DNA of 5,151 bases from an uncultured Clostridium sp. (GTDB lineage: Bacteria > Bacillota_A > Clostridia > TANB77 > CAG-508): contig CAMXLV010000117.1 in assembly GCA_947244675.1 (NCBI GenBank), positions 1 to 5,151 on the forward strand. Direction: 5' to 3'. This document shows positions 1 to 5,151 of the stretch, piece after piece. Numbering within the stretch: the first letter of the stretch is position 1; the number at the start of each line of letters is the position of its first letter. The position numbers were made by a program, and so were the translations under genes. Below the pieces are notes generated by a model. It was not told the DNA's origin. It did not search any database and saw nothing but the letters and a program-made list of their open reading frames with translations.

Positions 1-198
1 ACATAAAAGAAGAATGGAATAATAGCCATTATGGTTGTTTATATTTAATGATGAATACAAATTTTTCTACCAGTTTTTCTAATGCAGTTTCTACCTCTAT
101 TGCTTCTACTTATTCATCTGCAACAGGAGGCGGCGGAGGTTTCTCTGGTGGAGGACGGTGGCCGGAGGACGGTCGGAGGAGGCGGTGGTGGAAGATAA
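1..198 (+). CDS. C-terminal end of a DUF2207-like (YciQ-type) membrane protein, partial, frameshifted in its glycine tail
   Basis: The reading frame is open from the left edge (codons start at base 3), so the 5' part lies outside the window. The visible protein has a Ser/Thr/Asn-rich stretch (STSFSNAVSTSIASTYSS) followed by GGGGGFSGGG. This is the characteristic tail of DUF2207 predicted membrane proteins, which end in a run of Gly, often with a final aromatic or Arg residue. As written, the frame leaves the Gly tract near base 155 and reads on as an Arg/Trp-rich sequence to 284, into the next gene. Removing four extra bases (about 155, 162, 169 and 174) gives an uninterrupted Gly run ending in Arg and TAA at 196-198, so I take 198 as the true end. 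Its function is unknown; family members are membrane-anchored. The helicase gene follows after 51 bases on the same strand with no terminator between, suggesting co-transcription. The assignment rests only on the tail, since the diagnostic domain is not in view. Confidence 0.62.
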
Positions 199-249
199 GA
201 ATACACTTCCTAATACCAATTCCAAACAAAAGAAGGAGGATGAAAAACC

Positions 250-1953
250 ATGAAACAAGATACGTTATCTCAATTACTAGATAATATACCAGTAACCAAA
301 AAAAATTCAAAAATTATAGAACAAATAAAAGAGGATTTGGCTAAAAAAGATTATGCATCAGCCTTGCAAAAAATAGAAATGTTAAGTCCTAACAAAAAAG
401 TCAATATTTCTGAGAAACAAGAGGAAGAAGAAGACAGTATTGAAATAGCACAAGAAGATATACAAGGTATGTTTCCTAAAAAATTATCTGATATTGATTT
501 GGAAAGACAATATATAGGATTATTATTAACAGATCCAAGATTGATCATAAAATACTTCTATTTATATGAAGAATGTTATTTTGAAGATCCTGAATTATTG
601 AATATTTATAAAAGTATCATTTTTACAGAAGGTGGAGCTTATTCATCTGAAATGGCTAAAAGGAATTTCAACTTTGCAAAAGACAATGAAAGAAGCTTTG
701 AATTAAAAAACATCTTAAAAAATGAAGTAAAAGATAAAGAATATGATATGGAAACAATTTATATTGACCTAAAAAAATTATTTGTTCTTAGAAGAAACTA
801 TTTGGCTATTCCTATTCAAAATATTCAACAAAAAGTAATTGAAATAAAAGAATATCAGCTATATGATAAAATGTCAGTAGAAGAAGTAGAAAGTGCTGTA
901 ATACAAGTAAATGATACACAAAAATTCAAAAGAGCCATTCTAAATAAAGACTTAACAGATTTTCTACAATTAGGAGATAATAACTTAACAAATGGATTAC
1001 CTCTGCCATTTCCTATCTTAACGAGTGTATTTAAAGGAGTACGAAAAGGAGAGACAATGGCATTTGCTATGCCATCTAATGCTGGAAAAAGTAGATTTAC
1101 CATTGATATTGCAGCACATACTGCATTAGTACATCATAAAAAGGTATTAATTATTTCCAATGAAATGTCAGAAGAGAAAATGAGGCTATGTCTGATTACT
1201 ACTATTTTAAATAATAAGCAAATACAAAAAATACATGGCATAGAAATTTCAAAAACAGAGGGAGAATTGTTAGAATTCAAATATAGACCAGAAGAAGGAG
1301 AGAACGTAAAAACTGATGAAGAAGGATTTATTATAAAGGAAGAAAAGGAAAGTCAAAATCAATTTGTAAAACGATTACTAAATGTTTCAAAAGAGTTTCG
1401 AGATGTAATAAATATTACAAACTGGGTTAATAAACAAATCAATAATTCTATGTATTTTATTAATATTACAGACCATACCAATGATGAATTAAAAAAAGAA
1501 AAAATTGAATATGTTTTTTATGATACTTTGAAAACAGATACTGCTAATATTGGAATAGGAGAAGAGTTAAAGAAAACTGCTACTATTCTTTCTAATATAG
1601 CACAAAATTTTGGTATTTACATTTGTTCAACATTGCAATTAGCCGAAACAAATACATTGCCAGTTAATCTAACAGTTAATGATTTAGCAGTTAGTAGAAC
1701 AGTAAAAGAAGTATTAGATACACTTGGGCTAATTAAACAAATACATCGTGATACATTGCAAAATTATGAGTATTCTTTAAATGAAGTAGACACTAAATTT
1801 TTTGATTTAGAAAAATTTGAGGATCCAGATGTTAGGTATTATGCATGTGTAGTAGATAAAAATAGAGCTGGTGCTAAACCAACGATTGTTTTTCGTTTGA
1901 ATTTAGCCTATAATGTTTGGGAAGAACTTGGCTATTTAAGATTAAAACAATAA
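250..1953 (+). CDS. DnaB-family replicative helicase-like ATPase (divergent paralogue)
   Basis: A 567-residue protein with DnaB architecture. Residues 1-79 are a charged extension (acidic run EKQEEEED) not usual in DnaB. Residues from about 80 to 150 match the DnaB N-terminal domain (LERQYIGLLLTDP, then YFEDPELLNIYKSII), and about 180-230 look like linker helices. The RecA-like motor has a Walker A motif PSNAGKS (275-281, K280), the DnaB H1a motif SNEMSEEKMR with the probable catalytic Glu E305, a Walker B YVFYDT (D425), the sensor glutamine in STLQLAE (Q463), and the C-terminal KNRAG motif (K537, R539), which in DnaB gives the lysine and arginine finger reaching the neighbouring subunit. All catalytic positions are kept, so an active hexameric ATPase is plausible. 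E305 and D425 are 120 residues apart, about 40 more than I recall for DnaB, because of a charged insertion near 327-405. AGGAGG at 234-239, 10 bases before the ATG, supports the start. The usual DnaB is about 440-470 residues, so this is probably a paralogue of the housekeeping helicase; a plasmid or phage origin is possible but unsupported by neighbours. Confidence 0.85.
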   Translation: MKQDTLSQLLDNIPVTKKNSKIIEQIKEDLAKKDYASALQKIEMLSPNKKVNISEKQEEEEDSIEIAQEDIQGMFPKKLSDIDLERQYIGLLLTDPRLIIKYFYLYEECYFEDPELLNIYKSIIFTEGGAYSSEMAKRNFNFAKDNERSFELKNILKNEVKDKEYDMETIYIDLKKLFVLRRNYLAIPIQNIQQKVIEIKEYQLYDKMSVEEVESAVIQVNDTQKFKRAILNKDLTDFLQLGDNNLTNGLPLPFPILTSVFKGVRKGETMAFAMPSNAGKSRFTIDIAAHTALVHHKKVLIISNEMSEEKMRLCLITTILNNKQIQKIHGIEISKTEGELLEFKYRPEEGENVKTDEEGFIIKEEKESQNQFVKRLLNVSKEFRDVINITNWVNKQINNSMYFINITDHTNDELKKEKIEYVFYDTLKTDTANIGIGEELKKTATILSNIAQNFGIYICSTLQLAETNTLPVNLTVNDLAVSRTVKEVLDTLGLIKQIHRDTLQNYEYSLNEVDTKFFDLEKFEDPDVRYYACVVDKNRAGAKPTIVFRLNLAYNVWEELGYLRLKQ

Positions 1954-2010
1954 CAAGAGATATTTTAAGAGCTTCTTTTTATAACAAGATTATGAATATA
2001 AGGAAAAAAT

Positions 2011-2785
2011 ATGAAAGAAAAAATTAATATATGGGAAATATCTGCCTATTTCATTTTTTATAGTTTTTTAGGCTATCTAATTGAAACGGTTTATGCTATT
2101 TTAACAACAGGACTTTTAGAATGCAGACAAAGCTTTCTTTATGGACCATTTTTACGGAATATATGGAATAGGTGCTGTTATGATTATTATATTATCACGC
2201 TATTTTAATAAGAATGTTATTACTTTATTTTTAGGAGGTTATTTACTTGGATCTATTACAGAATATATAACTAGCTTTTTAGTTGAAGTAGTTTTACATG
2301 CTAAATGGTGGGATTATAGTAATAATATTTTAAATATTAATGGAAGAGTTTGTTTATTGTATTCTATATTTTGGGGGATCTTAACAATCTTTCTAGTAAA
2401 AAAATTTCATCCAATCATTGAAAAATTACTAAAGCAAATTGCTTATCAAATTTCTTATCCAACAGCAAAAAAGATCCTTGTTTTTATGATTTGCTTTTTG
2501 GCTTTGGATTGTATAGCAACTTGCTATGCACAAGATATTTTTATTACTAGAGTAACCATAGAAAATAATATTGATACAAAAGATAAAAATAGGAGAGAAG
2601 AGCAATATAGAAAAATACAAGAAAAAGAGACATTGCTTAATTTCATTTCTACTTATTGGAATGATGAAAAAATGATCAAAACTTTTCCTAACATAAAGAT
2701 AGAAGACACGCATCATAATATAATTTATATAGATAGTTTATTACCAGAGATACAGCCTTATTATAAAAAAATATTTGAAAAGTAA
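2011..2785 (+). pseudogene. PF06541 (ABC_trans_CmpB) multi-pass membrane protein, split by a one-base frameshift
   Basis: Two overlapping frames (2011-2208 and 2141-2785) join into one 257-residue protein if one T is removed from the T5 run at 2149-2153. The first frame gives FLYGPF; the second resumes as YGIYGIGA, restoring the family pattern GPF-x3-YGxGA at the correct spacing. Other family signatures follow: WWDYS (residues 99-103 of the restored protein) and NGRVCL (110-115), then FWGILTIFLV. About five hydrophobic segments are visible, near residues 8-31, 48-62, 69-91, 113-135 and 158-178, followed by a charged C-terminal tail of about 75 residues that is probably cytoplasmic. Databases often label this family putative ABC transporter permease, but no partner ATPase is present here and its true function is unknown. 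AAGGA at 2000-2004 lies six bases before the ATG. It starts 57 bases after the helicase gene with no convincing terminator between, so it may share that transcript. As written it would yield only a 65-residue stub; the extra T may be a sequencing error or a true mutation. Confidence 0.82.
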
Positions 2786-2817
2786 ACTATTGAAATTTTA
2801 GATTGTTTTATAAAAAA

Positions 2818-2831
2818 CGAACATTTTTTCT
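2818..2831 (+). promoter_or_regulatory. LexA-like operator copy 1 (upstream of -35)
   Basis: CGAACATTTTTTCT. The left half is the perfect CGAAC half-site of the Gram-positive SOS box (CGAAC-N4-GTTCG); the right half TTTCT matches GTTCG at only three of five positions. It lies just upstream of the -35 and is the mirror image of copy 2. A LexA assignment is inferred from the half-site and the downstream gene. Confidence 0.6.
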
Positions 2832-2839
2832 AAAAACTA

Positions 2840-2868
2840 TTGACAAAGAAAAAATGTTCGTATATAAT
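2840..2868 (+). promoter_or_regulatory. Sigma-A promoter of the YneA-like gene
   Basis: A perfect -35 TTGACA (2840-2845) and a perfect -10 TATAAT (2863-2868) are separated by exactly 17 bases. Transcription should begin near 2875, giving a leader of about 35 bases before the ATG at 2910. A consensus promoter this strong would run constitutively unless repressed, which fits the operator copies on both sides of and inside it. Confidence 0.9.
2847..2860 (-). promoter_or_regulatory. LexA-like operator copy 2 (between -35 and -10)
   Basis: Read on the minus strand this is CGAACATTTTTTCT, identical at all 14 positions to copy 1. It fills the spacer between the -35 and -10 elements, so a bound protein would block RNA polymerase directly. 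With one flanking base each, copies 1 and 2 form a perfect 15-bp inverted repeat (2817-2831 and 2847-2861) separated by 15 bases. Confidence 0.65.
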
Positions 2869-2880
2869 TATCCTAAAGAA

Positions 2881-2894
2881 CGAACAAAGTTTCT
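2881..2894 (+). promoter_or_regulatory. LexA-like operator copy 3 (early transcribed region)
   Basis: CGAACAAAGTTTCT, directly repeating copy 1. The repeat extends to 21 bases (2816-2836 against 2879-2899) with only three mismatches, all in the centre of the site. It sits just downstream of the expected transcription start and ends shortly before the ribosome site at 2898-2904, where bound protein would act as a roadblock. Only the central bases differ, which suggests a conserved binding motif rather than a chance duplication. Confidence 0.55.
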
Positions 2895-2909
2895 AAAAAG
2901 GAGGATTAT

Positions 2910-3209
2910 ATGAAAATAAAAATCATAAACCAAAAAAAATTTATAAGAAGTATTATTATATTATTAGTCATTCTATTACTAGCCTTATTGGGAATTAAAA
3001 AAACTTATTCTAAAACCGAAATAACTTATCGTGAAGATTATATTGTAAAAGGAGATACACTATGGTCTATTGCAGAAAAGGAAATCGAGAAAAATGATTA
3101 TTATAAAAACAAAGACATCAGAGAAGTCATGTATGAACTTAAAGAGCTTAACCAAATTAAAAATGGAGACTTAACCATAGGACAAAAAATACGAATTCCA
3201 AATTTATAG
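2910..3209 (+). CDS. yneA: YneA-like membrane-anchored LysM protein, probable SOS cell-division inhibitor
   Basis: A 99-residue protein with a short basic N-terminus, one hydrophobic segment (about 12-29) and a C-terminal LysM domain (about 44-97). LysM landmarks are YIVKGDTLWSIAEKE at its start and GQKIRIPNL at its end. LysM binds the glycan of peptidoglycan; the N-terminal segment should anchor the protein in the membrane with LysM outside. This size and layout match YneA of Bacillus subtilis (about 105 residues), which halts septation during the SOS response. The middle of the LysM domain (KNDYYKNKDIREVMYELKEL) is longer than in a canonical LysM, a feature also seen in YneA. AAGGAGG at 2898-2904, five bases before the ATG, is a strong ribosome site. 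The gene has its own strong promoter overlapped by CGAAC-type operators, which fits LexA control. The lexA gene, often beside yneA, is not in the window. Another small LysM cell-wall protein remains possible; the YneA role is inferred from layout and control region together. Confidence 0.75.
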   Translation: MKIKIINQKKFIRSIIILLVILLLALLGIKKTYSKTEITYREDYIVKGDTLWSIAEKEIEKNDYYKNKDIREVMYELKELNQIKNGDLTIGQKIRIPNL

Positions 3210-3211
3210 TA

Positions 3212-3252
3212 TTTATGGGAAAAGTTATAAAATATTAAGCTTTTCCCATAAA
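3212..3252. terminator. Bidirectional terminator-like hairpin between convergent genes
   Basis: A perfect 13-bp inverted repeat: TTTATGGGAAAAG (3212-3224) and CTTTTCCCATAAA (3240-3252), with a 15-base loop. It begins three bases after the stop of the YneA-like gene and ends four bases before the stop of the recombinase gene on the opposite strand, the expected place for a shared terminator. Neither strand has a clean U-tract after the stem, so its efficiency is uncertain. Confidence 0.65.
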
Positions 3253-3256
3253 ACAA

Positions 3257-4240
3257 TTATAAGTTAGCTAAAGGATTGCTTTCTACTGCATTACGAACTT
3301 GATCATTACTAACATGAGTATAAATTTCGGTAGTAGAAATACTCTCATGTCCTAAAAGCTCTTGCAAAGCACGAATATCTACTTGTCCATATTGATACAT
3401 TAAAGTAGCTGCTGTGTGTCTTAATTTGTGAACCGAATATTTTTTAGTATCTAAACCAGCACATTGCAATTGCTTTGTTACAACATTTTCTACTGTTCGA
3501 TTACTGATACGACATTTTCTTTCACTTAAGAAAAGTGCCTTTTCAGAATATTTACTATCATGTCTAATGCCTTCTTTAGGTCTTACTTCTAAATATTCTG
3601 CAATTGCTTTCATGCAAGCATTATTTAAGTAAATTGTCCTTTCTTTATTTCCTTTTCCAATAACATTCAATTTGCAATCTTCAAAATCAATATCTTGTAA
3701 ATTAATTCCAACTAATTCAGAAAGACGCATACCACAATTTAAAAATAAAGTAATAATGGCATAATCTCTTTGCGCATTTCGATTATCTTCATTAGAAGTA
3801 ACCTCCAACAATTTTTTACTATCCTCTAAAGAAAGATATTTAGGCAATCTTTTATCTAATTTAGGCGTCTCCAAATCTTGAGCTGGATTGATATCAATTA
3901 AATTAGCTTTTCTACTTAAATATTTAAAAAAAATACGGATAGTTGAAACTTTTCTAGCTCTTGTTGTAGCTTTACTATGATACTCACGCATTAAATAGGA
4001 AATAAAGGCATGAATATCATCTAATGTAATCTTTTTTACTGTATCTATTTCTATATCATTGATTTTAATTTCCTTAAAATCAACTTCATCTGTCATATGA
4101 AAATGTATTTTTATAAACTTAAAAAACATAGCTAAATCATAATTATATTCCTTAATACTATTAGGTGATTTATTTAAAATAGTAATAGAATAATCTAAAA
4201 ATGAATTTAAAAATTCTGGATTATCTTCACGACTTATCAT
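3257..4240 (-). CDS. Tyrosine recombinase of the XerC/XerD type
   Basis: A 327-residue, apparently complete tyrosine site-specific recombinase. Residues 5 to about 112 form the N-terminal SAM-like core-binding domain (NSIKEYNYDLAMFFKF, then ARKVSTIRIFFKYL). The catalytic domain follows from about 135 with all six active-site residues: R172 in GMRLSEL, K196 in the GKGNKER hairpin, H271 and R274 in HKLRHTAAT, H298 in LGHESISTT, and the nucleophile Y307 in EIYTHVS. GKGNKER and HKLRHTAAT are close to the Xer consensus, which points to chromosome-dimer resolution at a dif site rather than a phage integrase. It is slightly longer than the usual 295-305 residues because of extra sequence in the N-terminal domain (about 45-70). 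AGGA (4252-4255 on the minus strand) lies 11 bases before the ATG. It begins 16 bases after the stop of the glycoside hydrolase gene on the same strand, so both probably share a transcript. I cannot separate XerC, XerD or a dedicated integrase from sequence alone, so no symbol is given. Confidence 0.9.
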   Translation of the reverse strand: MISREDNPEFLNSFLDYSITILNKSPNSIKEYNYDLAMFFKFIKIHFHMTDEVDFKEIKINDIEIDTVKKITLDDIHAFISYLMREYHSKATTRARKVSTIRIFFKYLSRKANLIDINPAQDLETPKLDKRLPKYLSLEDSKKLLEVTSNEDNRNAQRDYAIITLFLNCGMRLSELVGINLQDIDFEDCKLNVIGKGNKERTIYLNNACMKAIAEYLEVRPKEGIRHDSKYSEKALFLSERKCRISNRTVENVVTKQLQCAGLDTKKYSVHKLRHTAATLMYQYGQVDIRALQELLGHESISTTEIYTHVSNDQVRNAVESNPLANL

Positions 4241-4256
4241 AATATTTTACATCCTT

Positions 4257-5151
4257 TCATTTGTGTATTATAAGAGTAATAATGGCATGGCTATCTAAAT
4301 TGTCATGAAATATAAAAGAATCATAGCACAAATTATACTCAACATTTTTACTTGTTTTATTTAACAATACTATAATAACACTTTTATCAGGATTTTTAAA
4401 GGCAAGTACTGAAATATTTTCAGAAAATTTATTAAAATGAATTCTTCTAGCACCAGGTTTTATATAATTAGCAAAATGAGAAAAGTAGTAAAAAGCAGGT
4501 GTTTTAATATAATTTTTTCCTTTCTTATCTATCATAATAAGGCTATTACAATAATTTTTAGCATGATTAGGACCTCCGTTTATAATCTAAAACCAAATTC
4601 CAGTCAATAAAAGCATTGGTTCCATGATTTAAGTCTTCTATTATTTCATAGGCATACATTTCACCATTAGCTAGTTCATCTTCTGGTTTAAAATGAGAAT
4701 AGCCAGTACAACCTTCTGTATGAAATAAAAGTAAATGGGGGAATAAATGAGAAAGTCTTTCTAGGCTAGTAAAATGTCCACCTGTATACCAATGAAAAGC
4801 AATACCGACTAGCAAAAGATAAAGCATTATGTTCAATTAAAGTTTCTATACTTCTTTGTAAGATTTTATCTTTATTATGATCCCATATCAAAAATTTCAT
4901 AGGCAATCCATTTTGTTTAAACATAGGAGATAAATAGTTTTTTAACAAATCTGCTTCTTCATCAGCAGAATACAAACAGGATTCCCATTTTTGCTTAGCA
5001 TTTGGTTCATTTTGAATTGTCATATAAGAAATAGGAAGCCCACTTTGCTGATAACTAATAGCATATTTTAGAAGATACTTTGCCCATAACTTTCTATAAG
5101 AAGGAAGTAATTTTCCGTCCAAAACACAACTGATGATTATCTTTCATAAAA
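4257..5151 (-). pseudogene. Glycoside hydrolase family 30 (glucosylceramidase-like), 5' end cut by the window, three frameshifts
   Basis: Four minus-strand frame segments join into one GH30 protein of about 295 visible residues; the N-terminal part lies beyond base 5151. In order: FMKDNHQLC (frame of 5147), GKLLPSYRKLWAKYLLKY and TIQNEPNAKQKWESC (frame of 5122), GIAFHWYTGGHF and HTEGCTGYSHF then IDWNLVLDY (frame of 4836), and NGGPNHAKNYCNSL, TPAFYYFSHFANYIKPGARRI to the stop TGA at 4257-4259. The acid/base Glu is in NEP (codon 5006-5008) and the nucleophile Glu in HTEG (codon 4714-4716). GH30 enzymes cleave beta-linked glucosides such as glucosylceramide or beta-1,6-glucans; the substrate here cannot be told. 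Each join needs removal of one base: one T of the run read from + strand a5121-5124; one base between about 4807 and 4830 (a T4 run or the C opposite 4807); and one A opposite t4579-4581. The C-terminal beta-sandwich (ISVLAFKNPDKSVIIVLLNKT) is intact. No signal peptide can be judged. Either a decayed gene or insertion errors in the assembly. Confidence 0.85.

Noticed and set aside
110..1103. Minus-strand open frames at 110-310, 351-548 and 855-1103
   Set aside because: They lie antisense to the DUF2207 tail and the helicase gene and show no recognisable domain or ribosome site. The proline-rich end of the first is only the complement of the glycine repeat.
1954..2010. Possible terminator after the helicase gene (AAGAGCTTCTTTTT)
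   Set aside because: The stem would be only four base pairs (AAGA/TCTT with a three-base loop). The T run alone is not enough.
2429..2716. Minus-strand open frame of 95 codons
   Set aside because: It is antisense to the well-supported PF06541 gene and resembles the complement of AT-rich coding sequence, with no domain features.
2817..2861. The 15-bp inverted repeat as a terminator for the PF06541 gene
   Set aside because: There is no U-tract after the right arm, and the repeat coincides exactly with promoter elements and operator half-sites.
4241..4262. A dif-like recombination site near the recombinase start
   Set aside because: The stretch has only loose AT-rich resemblance to dif arms and no convincing pair of XerC/XerD half-sites with a six-base centre. 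It is better explained as the recombinase ribosome site.
2141..5124. Programmed frameshifting or transcriptional slippage rescuing the split genes
   Set aside because: The runs are only three to five bases long, no conserved slippery heptamer or following stem was seen, and three separate events would be needed in one hydrolase.
4257..5146. Recoding of TGA as tryptophan (Mycoplasma-type code)
   Set aside because: Conserved Trp positions use TGG throughout, and TGA closes the GH30 gene exactly at its expected end. The in-frame TGA at 5144-5146 is explained by a frameshift, since the correct frame there is another one.

Overview
The window is AT-rich and coding-dense. It uses the standard bacterial code (Trp is TGG; TGA works as a stop), has strong AGGAGG-type ribosome sites and a textbook sigma-A promoter, and carries protein families typical of low-GC Gram-positive bacteria. 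I infer a Bacillota (Firmicutes) chromosome, perhaps from a gut lineage or a metagenome-assembled genome. I cannot name the species, and nothing proves a mobile element.

Plus strand, left to right: (1) the 3' end of a DUF2207-like membrane protein with a poly-glycine tail; (2) 51 bases later, a complete but divergent 567-residue DnaB-family helicase with all the expected catalytic residues, an extra N-terminal arm and a long insertion inside the ATPase core; (3) a PF06541 (ABC_trans_CmpB) multi-pass membrane protein split by one extra T; (4) a control region with a perfect -35/17/-10 promoter and three copies of a CGAAC-type operator; (5) a 99-residue membrane-anchored LysM protein resembling YneA, the SOS-induced cell-division inhibitor; (6) a 13-bp hairpin between the convergent gene ends.

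Minus strand, from the right edge inward: a family 30 glycoside hydrolase (glucosylceramidase-like), cut by the window edge and broken by three +1 frameshifts, and then, 16 bases after its stop, an intact XerC/XerD-type tyrosine recombinase with all six catalytic residues.

Three of the genes (DnaB-like helicase, YneA-like division inhibitor, Xer-type recombinase) concern replication, division or chromosome resolution, but they do not form one operon. The best leads are the operator array in front of the YneA-like gene, the unusual DnaB paralogue, and the run of frameshifts that all add a base. The last may be sequencing error or real gene decay and should be settled before any gene here is called a pseudogene. 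I found no convincing new multi-gene system.
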